Both the position numbers and the translations under genes were made by a program. From Luteibacter pinisoli (lineage in GTDB: Bacteria > Pseudomonadota > Gammaproteobacteria > Xanthomonadales > Rhodanobacteraceae), in assembly GCF_006385595.1 (NCBI RefSeq), contig NZ_CP041046.1:3348001-3412000 (forward strand): a DNA stretch of 64,000 bases. Reading direction: 5' to 3'. Positions 50,979 to 59,045 of this stretch are shown here, piece by piece. Numbering within the stretch: position 1 is the first letter of the stretch; every line of letters begins with the position of its first letter. The notes below the pieces were generated by a model. That model was not told the DNA's origin and did no database searches. It saw only the letters and a list, made by a program, of their open reading frames with translations.

Positions 50979-53009
50979 TCAGCCCGGCAGCTTGAAGTTC
51001 GCGACGGACAGGCGCAGGTCGTTCGCGAGCTGGGCCAGGTTACCGATCGACTCGGCCGTCTGGCTCGCGCCGAGCGACGTCTGCGAAGTGATCTCCTGGA
51101 TGACGTTCATCGTGGCCGAGGTATCCGTTGCTGCAGCGGACTGCTGGCGGGCTGCGGCCGAGATGTTCTGAATCAGCGCCGACAGATCGTTCGACACGCG
51201 TTCGATGTCACCCAGTGCCGTACCGGCGTCTTCGGCCAGGCGGGCACCGGCCACCACTTCCGCGGTGGTCTGTTCCATCGAGCTCACCGCTTCGTTGGTA
51301 TCGGACTGAATCGCCTGCACCAGCGTTTCGATTCGCTTGGTCGCGCTGGCGGAACGTTCTGCGAGGCGCTGCACTTCGTCCGCCACCACCGCGAAACCGC
51401 GGCCGGCTTCACCGGCGGAGGCCGCCTGGATGGCCGCGTTCAACGCGAGGATGTTGGTCTGTTCGGCAATGTCGTTAATCAGTTCCACGATGGAACCGAT
51501 TTCCTGCGAGGACTCACCCAGGCGTTTGATGCGCTTGGAGGTTTCCTGGATCTGGTCACGGATGGAGTCCATGCCCTGGATGGTTTCGCGCACCACTTCC
51601 GCACCGTGCGATGCGATCTGCACCGAGCGCTGCGCCACGTCGGCGGATTCGGCCGAGTCCTTCGACACGGTATCCATCGAGGTCGCGATCTGGTTAATCG
51701 CGGAGGTCGCGGAGGTGATCTGCTGCGCCTGCTGCTCGGCCGCGTCGGCCAGGTGCATGGCGGTGGCCTGGGTTTCCTGTGCCGCGGCGGAGACGCGCAC
51801 GGCGGTCTCGTTAATCGTGGTGACGAGGTTGCGCATCTCGTCCACCGCGGAGTTCATCGCGTCCGCGATGGCCCCCGTGATGTCTTCGGTCACCGTGGCC
51901 TTGATGGTCAGGTCGCCTTCGGCCAGCGTACCCATTTCGTCCAGCAACCGCATAATCGCGGTCTGGTTACGCTGGTTCAGTTCGCTGGTGGTTTCCAGGC
52001 GGCGGCGCTGGTCGCGGACCAGGCTGAAGACGAGGACCAGGGCGAAAGCCACCGTGGCGATGGCGCCGAGCAGGCCGGCCCACACGTTCGGGAACAGGCG
52101 GGTCAGCGGTAGCTTGGCGATCTGGTCGGCGGACTCGTTCGCGCGCAGCAGCACGGTCTGCGAATCCAGCGACGCCTGGTTACCGGCGCGCTTCACGTCC
52201 TGCAGGTTCGGCGAGGCGGTGACCAGCTGGCCCACGGGATCCACGAGGTCGCCCCACGAGGTCTGCATTTCGAGCAGGATCTTGTGCGCGTTGGCATCGG
52301 AGATGGCGCGGACACCACCATCCGGGTTGCCTTCCACCAGACCCTTCAGCACCGAGCCGTACAGCTGGGCGTCGCGGGAGAGGCCGTCGGCGGCGGACTG
52401 GGCGGCGTCACCACCCTGCAGGATCTCCTGCACGCGGCGGATCATGCGGTCAGACATGAGCATCCAGCGCGCGAGGGTGAAGGTCTGCTCCACCGAGGCG
52501 TTTTTCTGCTGGACGATGTTGAGCACTTCGTCCGTGCGGGCGTTCAGCAGCGGCATCTGCTTGCCGAAGAGGTCGGCGCGCTCACCGGAGGAGAGCACGA
52601 GTTCCTTGTTCGACAGGATCTTGCCGATGTCCGCGTCGAGCTGGTGCCAGGCGTTGGCCAGCGCGGCGATGGCGCGGCCGGTGCCGCCTGCCTGCTGCGC
52701 GTAGGCCGGCATGCCGGTCTTGTCGTCACCGGCCACCAGGCGCTGCACCGCCGAATCGATGGTGTTGCGCGTGGCCGACAGCTCGCGGAAGGAATCGCGG
52801 TTGCCGTCCGAGGCTTCAAGCGCGTACTTCGCCGTCTGCTGCGAAAGCACCTGTACCTGCGTCGTCAGTGCGATCGCTTCGCGGTCTTCGCCGTTCTTGC
52901 TGTTCAGCAGCCAGAAGTCGACCGACGCCAGGCCAATGGATAGCAGCAGGAACACGATAACCATCGTGTAGCCACCTTCACGGCCTGCGCCCCCTGTAGT
53001 CGTGCTCAT
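50979..53009 (-). CDS. pilJ: PilJ methyl-accepting chemotaxis protein of the Pil-Chp system
   Basis: 676 residues. A cytosolic start (MSTTTGGAGREGG) precedes TM1 (~16-36). A long helical periplasmic domain (~40-315) with two PilJ sensor modules follows, then TM2 (WAGLLGAIATVAFALVLVFSLV), a HAMP segment (LLDEMGTLAEGDLTIKATV) and the signalling domain. The hairpin tip reads IAEQTNILALNAAIQAASAGEAGRGFAVVADEVQRLAERS, as in PilJ. It senses surface contact, pilin or phosphatidylethanolamine-like signals and controls ChpA. GAGG lies about 9 nt before the ATG at 53009; an upstream extension of five residues is possible. A 168-nt gap before the gene contains a GTGGCC/GGCCAC hairpin (53069-53086). Confidence 0.94.
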   Translation of the reverse strand: MSTTTGGAGREGGYTMVIVFLLLSIGLASVDFWLLNSKNGEDREAIALTTQVQVLSQQTAKYALEASDGNRDSFRELSATRNTIDSAVQRLVAGDDKTGMPAYAQQAGGTGRAIAALANAWHQLDADIGKILSNKELVLSSGERADLFGKQMPLLNARTDEVLNIVQQKNASVEQTFTLARWMLMSDRMIRRVQEILQGGDAAQSAADGLSRDAQLYGSVLKGLVEGNPDGGVRAISDANAHKILLEMQTSWGDLVDPVGQLVTASPNLQDVKRAGNQASLDSQTVLLRANESADQIAKLPLTRLFPNVWAGLLGAIATVAFALVLVFSLVRDQRRRLETTSELNQRNQTAIMRLLDEMGTLAEGDLTIKATVTEDITGAIADAMNSAVDEMRNLVTTINETAVRVSAAAQETQATAMHLADAAEQQAQQITSATSAINQIATSMDTVSKDSAESADVAQRSVQIASHGAEVVRETIQGMDSIRDQIQETSKRIKRLGESSQEIGSIVELINDIAEQTNILALNAAIQAASAGEAGRGFAVVADEVQRLAERSASATKRIETLVQAIQSDTNEAVSSMEQTTAEVVAGARLAEDAGTALGDIERVSNDLSALIQNISAAARQQSAAATDTSATMNVIQEITSQTSLGASQTAESIGNLAQLANDLRLSVANFKLPG

Positions 53010-53177
53010 ATCCACCTCACCCAAACAAAACCTGGTGACCGAGGCTTCTGGCAGCCCCCGGCAGACGAGTGGCCCAACAAGGCCACCCCCTCATTCCCGT
53101 TGCGGCACCGGCTGGCCGGCCCCGCTTATCCTGTGCGGGAGGGCCATCCGGCCGTCCCGTCCCCCTTGCTGGGCGCC

Positions 53178-53723
53178 TTACAGCGCCGCCTGCCGAAAAT
53201 CTGGCGCACGAACCAGGCGGTTCATGCTGAACAACCCAAACGCCTGCTCGCCGAGCTGGATGTTCTCCGTGACGAAGCGGGCCAGGCGCGGGTCCAGTTC
53301 GTCATGGCCTTCACCACGCTGGTCTTCGTCCATGGTGCGCTGGCCGAACACTTCGTCCACCAGCAGGCCCACGGTGCCGCCGTGCTGGCGTACCAGGAGC
53401 AAACGCGTACGCTCGGACGACGGTGTACGTTCGTCGAAAAGAAACCGGCCCAGGTCGATCGCAGGCACCAGGTTGCCGCGCACGTTCGCCACGCCCATCA
53501 GCCAGGGCTGGGTGCCCGGGACGTTGGTGAGCGCCGGCACGGCCATCAGTTCGTTGATCTCGTCGATGCCGCTCACGAAGGCGCGACGGCCCACGCGGAA
53601 GCCGATCCCGCGCCAGAGGCCGAGGTTGGCGACGCGCTCGGGCGTTCCCGCCGAGTGCGCCAGGCAGGCGCGTTCGTAATGGGCGAGCAGTTCAAAGGGG
53701 GTCAGTGCCGCGTTCTCGCTCAT
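53178..53723 (-). CDS. pilI: PilI CheW-like coupling protein
   Basis: 181 residues, a CheW domain with a ~35-residue N-terminal helical extension (TPFELLAHYERACLAHSAG). Conserved blocks are IGFRVGRRAFVSGIDEINELM, PWLMGVANVRGNLVPAIDL and VGLLVDEVFGQRTM. It couples PilJ to ChpA. It lies 12 nt after pilH in the pilGHIJ-chpABC operon. Confidence 0.93.
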   Translation of the reverse strand: MSENAALTPFELLAHYERACLAHSAGTPERVANLGLWRGIGFRVGRRAFVSGIDEINELMAVPALTNVPGTQPWLMGVANVRGNLVPAIDLGRFLFDERTPSSERTRLLLVRQHGGTVGLLVDEVFGQRTMDEDQRGEGHDELDPRLARFVTENIQLGEQAFGLFSMNRLVRAPDFRQAAL

Positions 53724-53735
53724 GGCATGCCCCTC

Positions 53736-54107
53736 TTAGTTCTGCTTCGGCAAAAGGTCGGCGATGGTCGAGAGCAGTTCCTTCTCGTTCACCGGCTTGG
53801 TGATGAAGGCCTTCGCACCCTGGCGCAGGCCCCACACGCGGTCGGTTTCCATCGATTTGGTGGTGATCATCACCACCGGCACGTCCGCCGTGGCCGGGTC
53901 GCGGCTCAGCGTGCGCGTGGCCTGGAAGCCATTCATGCCCGGCATGATCACGTCCATGATCACCAGGTCCGGCTTGCTTGCGCGGATACGGTCGAGGCCA
54001 GCCTCGGCGTTATCGACGCTGGATACAGAGAACCCCGCCTTCTCGAGCAGCGTGGTGAACACGCGGACATCGGTGGGCGAGTCGTCAATGATGAGGATAT
54101 TTGCCAC
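53736..54107 (-). CDS. pilH: PilH response regulator
   Basis: 123 residues, a stand-alone receiver. It has the acidic pair in IIDDSPTD, phospho-acceptor Asp52 in IMDVIMPGMNG, Thr in VVMITTKSM and Lys in FITKPVNEKEL. In the Pil-Chp system PilH favours retraction, opposing or buffering PilG. It starts with GTG, preceded by AGGGGGAC 4 nt away. It sits between pilG (31 nt) and pilI. Confidence 0.94.
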   Translation of the reverse strand: MANILIIDDSPTDVRVFTTLLEKAGFSVSSVDNAEAGLDRIRASKPDLVIMDVIMPGMNGFQATRTLSRDPATADVPVVMITTKSMETDRVWGLRQGAKAFITKPVNEKELLSTIADLLPKQN

Positions 54108-54138
54108 ACGTCCCCCTGGACGCTGCTAAAACGGTTAG

Positions 54139-54540
54139 TCAGCCGGCCGTCGCATAGCGATGGATCGCGCCGAGGAGTTCGTCGCGGGTGAACGGCTTGG
54201 TGAGGTATTGCTCGGCGCCCACGATGCGACCGCGCGCCTTGTCGAACAGGCCGTCCTTGGAGGACAGCATGATCACGGGCGTGCCACGGAACTGGGCATT
54301 GTTCTTGATCAGCGCGCAGGTCTGATAACCATCCAGGCGCGGCATCATGATGTCGACGAAGATGATGTTCGGCTTCTGGTCGGAGATCTTGGCCAAAGCC
54401 TCGAAGCCGTCGACGGCGGTCAGCACGTCGCAGCCTTCTTTTTTCAACAGGGTCTCTGCCGTACGGCGGATGGTTTTCGAGTCGTCGATGACCATGACCC
54501 GCAAGCCGGCCAGGTCCGTACCGCGTCCGTTGTCGTTCAC
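54139..54540 (-). CDS. pilG: PilG response regulator
   Basis: 133 residues, a stand-alone receiver with a short N-terminal tail. It shows LRVMVIDDSKTIRRTAETLLKKEG, phospho-acceptor Asp63 in FVDIMMPRLDGYQTC, VIMLSSKDGLFDKARGRIVG and Lys in YLTKPFTRDEL, near the highest conservation of any protein in the cluster. PilG promotes pilus extension and interacts with FimL/FimV pathways. I use the GTG at 54540 with GGGGG 4 nt upstream; an extension into the upstream gap is unsupported. First gene of the operon and divergent from gshB. Confidence 0.94.
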   Translation of the reverse strand: MNDNGRGTDLAGLRVMVIDDSKTIRRTAETLLKKEGCDVLTAVDGFEALAKISDQKPNIIFVDIMMPRLDGYQTCALIKNNAQFRGTPVIMLSSKDGLFDKARGRIVGAEQYLTKPFTRDELLGAIHRYATAG

Positions 54541-54797
54541 TGAGCCCCCGTCACACGAAAAAACTGCAAGTCCTGCCAACAGGATAGCCCGATCACGCCA
54601 GGGTATCCGTGCGCCAGGTCGTAAAGCCCGGCACCCCCGGTGCCGGTCACCGCTCTTCGGCGGCCCATGCCCCGCTGTTTAATGGGTGGCCGGGTGTCCC
54701 GTCAAGATGAATTGTTCCTAAAGGGACAATGCCTTGTGAAATCATCGGCAACGCTCCACTAAACTTGACACCTTTCCAGCTCGCCAAGGCCCCCGCC

Positions 54798-55739
54798 ATG
54801 TCGCTCTCCGTCGCCGTCCTGATGGACCCGATCCGTGCCATCAAGATCGCCAAGGATTCCACCTTCGCCATGCTGCTGGAAGCCCAGCGCCGGGGCCACG
54901 CCCTGTTTTACATGGAAGAAGGCGACCTGGAACTGCGCGGCGGCGAGGCCTGGGCCCGCCTGAAGCCGCTCACCGTGAAGGACGACCCAAGCGGCTGGTT
55001 TACCCTGGGCGAGGCCGCATGGCGCCCCCTGGCCGAGGTGGACATCGTGCTGGCCCGCAAGGATCCGCCGGTGGACGCCCAGTTCATCTACGACACCATG
55101 GTGCTGGAAGCCGCCCAGAAAGCCGGCTGCCGGGTGGTGAACGACCCGCGCAGCCTGCGCGACTGCAACGAGAAGCTGTTCACCCTGCAGTTCCCGCAGT
55201 GCACCTCCCCTACCCTTGTCTCGCGCGACCGCAACCAGCTCAAGGCCTTCGTGGCCGAGCACGGCGAGGCGGTGCTGAAGCCGCTGGACGGCATGGGCGG
55301 GCGCGGGATCTTCCGGGTGAAGGCTGGCGACAGCAACCTCAATTCGATGCTGGAGACCCTGCTCGACGGCGGCCACCAGTTCACCATCGCCCAGAAGTAC
55401 ATCCCCGAGATCACCGCGGGCGATAAGCGGATCCTCCTCGTGGACGGCGAGCCGGTGCCCTACGCGCTGGCCCGCATCCCGCAGGGTGACGAGTTCCGCG
55501 GCAACCTGGCCGCCGGTGGCCGCGGGGTGGGCGTCCCCCTCTCCGACCGCGACCGCTGGATTGCCGCGCAGGTGGGGCCGGAACTGGTCCGCCGCGGCCT
55601 GCGCTTCGTCGGCCTGGACGTCATCGGTGACTACCTGACCGAGATCAACGTCACATCTCCGACGTGCATCCGCGAGCTGGATGCCCAGTTCGGCATTAAC
55701 ATCGCGGGGCTGCTGTTCGACGCTCTCGAGGCCCGATGA
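54798..55739 (+). CDS. gshB: Glutathione synthetase
   Basis: 313 residues, ATP-grasp fold of the gammaproteobacterial GshB type. N-terminal domain: MSLSVAVLMDPIRAIKIAKDSTFAML and VNDPRSLRDCNEKLF. ATP-grasp region: AVLKPLDGMGGRGIFRV, KYIPEITAGDKRILLVDG and the Mg-binding end DVIGDYLTEINVTSPT. It joins gamma-glutamylcysteine with glycine using ATP in the cytosol. The frame is open further upstream, but the conserved start fits ATG 54798. It overlaps the TonB-like gene by 4 nt and is divergent from pilG with a 257-bp gap. Confidence 0.96.
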   Translation: MSLSVAVLMDPIRAIKIAKDSTFAMLLEAQRRGHALFYMEEGDLELRGGEAWARLKPLTVKDDPSGWFTLGEAAWRPLAEVDIVLARKDPPVDAQFIYDTMVLEAAQKAGCRVVNDPRSLRDCNEKLFTLQFPQCTSPTLVSRDRNQLKAFVAEHGEAVLKPLDGMGGRGIFRVKAGDSNLNSMLETLLDGGHQFTIAQKYIPEITAGDKRILLVDGEPVPYALARIPQGDEFRGNLAAGGRGVGVPLSDRDRWIAAQVGPELVRRGLRFVGLDVIGDYLTEINVTSPTCIRELDAQFGINIAGLLFDALEAR

Positions 55740-56599
55740 CGACCCGTACCACCGGCGCCGACCTGATCGGCGCGACCTTGCTGTTTTCGCTGCTGTTGCA
55801 CGGTGTCGTCATCCTTGGCGTCACGTTCCAGGCCGAAAAACCCGCCCCCAGCGTTCCCACGCTGGATGTCACGCTCGTGGACGTCGCCAACCAGGAGCAG
55901 CCGGACAAGGCGGACTTCCTCGCCCAGGCAAGCAATGCCGGTGGCGGCGACCGCGACAAGGCCTCGCGCCCGTCCGAACCGGTGAGCGGGCCGCTGCCCA
56001 CGCGTAACCAGGGCCAGGCCCCGGAGGTGGAGGAGGCCCAGGCGCCCTCGCCGCGCGAGGCCACGCCCGACCAGGTGCTGACCACGGCCGGCCAGACAGG
56101 CTTCCATGTCGACACCACCCAGGCGCAGACCGAACAGAAGGATCGCCCGCTGCCGCCTTCGGAAAAGGACGTGCAGCGCAAGCTGGAGATGGCCAAGCTG
56201 GCGGCCGAAGTGCGTGACGAGTCCGAGGCCTACGCCAAGCGCCCGAAAAAGAAGTACATCTCGTCGAACACCCGCGAGTACGCCTACGCCGCCTACATGA
56301 AGGGCTGGGTGAACCGCGTCGAGCGCGTGGGCAACCTCAACTACCCCGACGAGGCACGCCGCCAGGGCGTCTACGGCGAGCTGGTGCTCACCGTGGGGCT
56401 GAACCGCGATGGCTCGATCAAGAGCATCGACGTGATCAAGAGCTCCGGGCACAAGCTGCTCGATGACGCGGCCCAGCGCATCGTGCGCCTTGCCGCCCCC
56501 TTCCCCACGCTGCCGCGCGACAGCAAGGAGAAGGTGGATGAGCTTTACATCACGCGGACGTGGCAGTTCTTGCCGGGGAATGTGTTGCGGAATTATTGA
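55736..56599 (+). CDS. TonB family protein (TonB3-like)
   Basis: 287 residues. One N-terminal signal-anchor helix (ADLIGATLLFSLLLHGVVILGVTF), with the His within the helix as in TonB, is followed by a long Pro/Ala/Gln/Glu-rich periplasmic span (~35-170). A C-terminal TonB domain ends it (VNRVERVGNLNYPDEARRQG then GELVLTVGLNRDGSIKSI and RTWQFLPGN). There is no adjacent exbB/exbD. In Pseudomonas aeruginosa a TonB gene in the same position between gshB and yqgE (tonB3) is needed for twitching motility, so a role in pilus assembly is more likely than iron uptake (inference). ATGA overlap with gshB; convergent 7-nt overlap with the next gene. Confidence 0.88.
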   Translation: MTTRTTGADLIGATLLFSLLLHGVVILGVTFQAEKPAPSVPTLDVTLVDVANQEQPDKADFLAQASNAGGGDRDKASRPSEPVSGPLPTRNQGQAPEVEEAQAPSPREATPDQVLTTAGQTGFHVDTTQAQTEQKDRPLPPSEKDVQRKLEMAKLAAEVRDESEAYAKRPKKKYISSNTREYAYAAYMKGWVNRVERVGNLNYPDEARRQGVYGELVLTVGLNRDGSIKSIDVIKSSGHKLLDDAAQRIVRLAAPFPTLPRDSKEKVDELYITRTWQFLPGNVLRNY

Positions 56600-56928
56600 G
56601 GCGCCTTCGGCAGGAGCTGGTCGGCTTCGCTGACGTAGGCCTTTTCTGCCTTGCGATCCCACACGCACAGCTCACGGCCCGGCGCATTTTTCATGTGCTT
56701 CTGCGGGTAGCGCCCCGCCAGCACCAGCGCCGTGACCGGCACGCGGTCGTCGTACGTCACGAGGCCGCCGACGGGCTTCACATCCTTCAGGCCGCTGGCC
56801 GCGAGGCACGCGCTGGTCACCCGTTGGTCATAGTCCTTCCAGGCAGAGGGTGCGGATGCGTGCGCGGCGAACGCGCCGAAGACCACGGAAGCCCCCACAA
56901 AACCCTTAACAAACATCATCTTCGGCAT
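56593..56928 (-). CDS. Small exported protein of unknown function
   Basis: 111 residues. A signal peptide (MPKMMFVKGFVGASVVFGAFAAHASA) is followed by an ~85-residue domain with two cysteines (VTSACLAASGLKDVKPVGG, GRELCVWDRKAEKAYVSEADQL). I do not know a function; the pattern of a Cys pair enclosing VTYDDRVPVTALVLAGRYP suggests a small disulphide-bonded beta protein. GGAGG lies 6 nt before the ATG at 56928, a very good site; a longer frame to 56997 is not favoured. It is the only minus-strand gene between pilG and pilU, breaking an otherwise plus-strand run. Confidence 0.8.
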   Translation of the reverse strand: MPKMMFVKGFVGASVVFGAFAAHASAPSAWKDYDQRVTSACLAASGLKDVKPVGGLVTYDDRVPVTALVLAGRYPQKHMKNAPGRELCVWDRKAEKAYVSEADQLLPKAPQ

Positions 56929-57007
56929 GACTTGCCTCCATGTGAACCGGCGCACAAGGTACGCGTGCCGGACTGAACAATTCCGCACGCCCTTCATCGG
57001 CTGCGGC

Positions 57008-57013
57008 TACAAT
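57008..57013 (+). promoter_or_regulatory. Candidate -10 element for yqgE
   Basis: TACAAT lies 6 bp before the yqgE ATG; transcription from it would give a nearly leaderless message. No convincing -35 is visible at the right distance. Confidence 0.3.
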
Positions 57014-57019
57014 AAAGCC

Positions 57020-57586
57020 ATGAGTATCGCCAACACCTTCGCCGGCCAGTTCCTCATCGCGATGCCCTCCCTCGCGGAGCCGCCTTTCGCGCGTGGTGTT
57101 GCCTTCCTTTGCCAGCATGGCGAGGACGGCGCCGTCGGCCTGCTCATCAACCAGATTTCCGAATACCGGCTTGGCGATGTCCTGGCGCAGATGAAGCTGC
57201 CCTGCGAAGACATCGAGATCGCCGATTACCCCGTGCTGATCGGCGGCCCGGTGCAGCAGGAGCGCGGCTTCGTGCTCCATCGCGAACACGGCCACTGGGA
57301 TTCAAGCTACCGGATCAACGACGACTGGTCCGTGACCACCTCGCGCGACATCCTCGTGGCCATGGCCCACGGCGAAGGCCCGCGCCGCGCGATGGTCACC
57401 CTCGGCTATGCCGGCTGGGAAGCCGGCCAGCTCGAACAGGAAGTGATGGAGAACGCGTGGCTCACCACCCGCGCCGATGAGCACATCGTCTTCGACACCC
57501 CCATCGACGAACGCTGGGTGGCCGCCACGCGCAAGCTGGGGGTGAGCGACCCCTCCCAGCTCGCTGGCTACGCCGGCCACGCCTGA
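57020..57586 (+). CDS. yqgE: YqgE/AlgH family protein
   Basis: 188 residues, the DUF179 family: NTFAGQFLIAMPSL, FARGVAFLCQHGEDGAVGLLINQ, YPVLIGGPVQQERGFVLH, VTLGYAGWEAGQLEQEVMENAWL. It is a conserved cytosolic protein of uncertain role, called AlgH in Pseudomonas. It lies just before yqgF/ruvX (3-nt gap), the usual arrangement. The start at 57020 matches the family; an in-frame extension upstream has no conserved sequence. Confidence 0.92.
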   Translation: MSIANTFAGQFLIAMPSLAEPPFARGVAFLCQHGEDGAVGLLINQISEYRLGDVLAQMKLPCEDIEIADYPVLIGGPVQQERGFVLHREHGHWDSSYRINDDWSVTTSRDILVAMAHGEGPRRAMVTLGYAGWEAGQLEQEVMENAWLTTRADEHIVFDTPIDERWVAATRKLGVSDPSQLAGYAGHA

Positions 57587-57589
57587 TCC

Positions 57590-58009
57590 ATGAGTTGCCT
57601 GTTTGGATTTGACGTCGGCACCAAGGTGGTCGGCGTCGCCGTCGGCAACCGCCTGACCGGCACGGCCCGCGCGCTGGCTGCCCTGCCCGTGCGCGACGGC
57701 GCGCCCGACTGGCAGGCGCTGGACCAGCTGCGTCGCGACTGGCTGCCCGCGGAACTGGTGGTCGGCCTGCCGCTGGACAACGAGGGCCAGGAGCAACCGA
57801 TGACGCGCACCGCGCGCCGTTTTGCCCAGAAACTCACCGAGCGCTACGGCATCGCCGTGGCGTTTGCCGATGAACGCATGAGTTCGCAGGAAGCCGCCCG
57901 GCGTTTCGCCGCCGGCCGGGCCGCGGGCACGCGCAAGCGATCGGATGCCAAATCCATCGATGCCGAGGCCGCCGCCGTCATCCTCGAGTCGTATCTCCTG
58001 CAGTCGTAA
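57590..58009 (+). CDS. ruvX: RuvX/YqgF putative Holliday junction resolvase
   Basis: 139 residues with an RNase H-like fold. The catalytic acid positions appear in LFGFDVGTKVVGVAVG (Asp8), in FADERMSSQEA (Glu) and in KSIDAEAAAVIL (Asp). Family members process 16S rRNA 5' ends and have been proposed as Holliday junction resolvases. It lies between yqgE and pyrB, as in pseudomonads. Confidence 0.94.
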   Translation: MSCLFGFDVGTKVVGVAVGNRLTGTARALAALPVRDGAPDWQALDQLRRDWLPAELVVGLPLDNEGQEQPMTRTARRFAQKLTERYGIAVAFADERMSSQEAARRFAAGRAAGTRKRSDAKSIDAEAAAVILESYLLQS

Positions 58010-58042
58010 CCGAAAACTATCCACCGTTAGCTTGAGGATGTC

Positions 58043-58969
58043 ATGTCAAACCGCCTGCGCCATCTGACCACCCTCGAGAACATGCCGCGCGAAACGATCG
58101 AGCGCCTGCTCGACAAGGCGATTACCCTGCGCGACGCGTCCGCGCACGGCACGCGCAAGCTCGACATCCTCGCTGGCCGTACCGTGCTCAACCTGTTCTT
58201 CGAGCCCTCCACGCGTACCCGCACGTCGTTCGAACTGGCGGCACGCCGCATGGGCGCGGACGTCATCAATTTCGATATCGGGCTGTCCTCGACCAGCAAG
58301 GGCGAAGAGCTCTTCGACACCCTGCATACGCTCGAAGCGATGCACCTGGACGCGATCATCGTCCGCCACAAGGTGTCGGGTACGCCGGAAGAACTGGTCA
58401 GGCATGCGATGAGTGGCGTGGCCGTGGTGAACGCCGGTGACGGCAACCGTGCGCACCCGACTCAGGGCCTGCTCGATGCACTCACCATCCGCAACCACCA
58501 TCCGGATTTTCGTAAGCTGAAGGTCGCCATCTGCGGCGATGTGCGCCACTCGCGCGTGGCCCGCTCCGACGTGCACGTCCTCACCGCCCTGGGCGCAAAG
58601 GATGTGCGCGTGGTGGGCCCGGCGCGCCTGCTCCCCGCCGAAGGCGAGCTGCAAGGCGTCACCCTGCACGAGAATTTCGACGAAGCCATCGAAGGCGTCG
58701 ACGTCGTGATCATGCTGCGCCTTCAGAAAGAGCGCATGGCATCGACCGACCTGCAGGACGAAGCCGCCTACTTCGAACGCTACGGCCTGGACACCAAGCG
58801 CCTCGCCCGCGCCGCCAAGGGTGCCCTGGTGATGCACCCCGGCCCGATCAACCGCGGCATCGAAATTGCCTCGGACGTGGCCGACGGGGCGCAGTCGCGC
58901 ATCCTGGAGCAGGTCGGCAACGGCGTGTTCGTGCGCATGGCCGTCCTGTGTGAAGTGATGGGCCGGTGA
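58043..58969 (+). CDS. pyrB: Aspartate carbamoyltransferase catalytic chain
   Basis: 308 residues. The carbamoyl-phosphate binding motif is FEPSTRTRTSFE, with the loop SSTSKGEELFDTL and the HPTQ motif in GNRAHPTQGLLDALTI. The aspartate-binding region is HPGPINRGIEI. It catalyses the first committed step of pyrimidine synthesis. No pyrI or pyrR is next to it and the inactive dihydroorotase of the Pseudomonas enzyme is not adjacent, so regulation is not evident. It starts 33 nt after ruvX. Confidence 0.97.
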   Translation: MSNRLRHLTTLENMPRETIERLLDKAITLRDASAHGTRKLDILAGRTVLNLFFEPSTRTRTSFELAARRMGADVINFDIGLSSTSKGEELFDTLHTLEAMHLDAIIVRHKVSGTPEELVRHAMSGVAVVNAGDGNRAHPTQGLLDALTIRNHHPDFRKLKVAICGDVRHSRVARSDVHVLTALGAKDVRVVGPARLLPAEGELQGVTLHENFDEAIEGVDVVIMLRLQKERMASTDLQDEAAYFERYGLDTKRLARAAKGALVMHPGPINRGIEIASDVADGAQSRILEQVGNGVFVRMAVLCEVMGR

Positions 58970-59004
58970 AGACCATGCGGGGCCGCGCCACGGCGCGCGT
59001 TCCG

Positions 59005-59010
59005 GCATAA
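59005..59010 (+). promoter_or_regulatory. Candidate -10 element for the lipoprotein gene
   Basis: CATAAT within CCGGCATAATGGCGG, 35 bp before the lipoprotein ATG. The -35 region is GC-rich with no clear match. Confidence 0.35.
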
Positions 59011-59045
59011 TGGCGGTTCCAAGGGATCAATCAACGGGATACAGA

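Noticed and set aside
44576..50995. A 2139-codon open frame on the plus strand, fully antisense to chpA
   Set aside because: It mirrors the third-position GC bias of ChpA, is His/Gly/Arg-rich with no fold or motif, and disappears exactly where chpA ends. It is a by-product of high GC.
54565..54578. TGGCAGGACTTGCA on the minus strand upstream of pilG, resembling a sigma-54 promoter
   Set aside because: Only 8 bp separate the GG and GC doublets instead of the required 10, so sigma-54 could not use it.
54765..54770. TTGACA before gshB as a -35 element
   Set aside because: The positions 16-18 bp downstream are GC-rich (GGCCCC) and give no -10; the ATG would also fall too close to the start.
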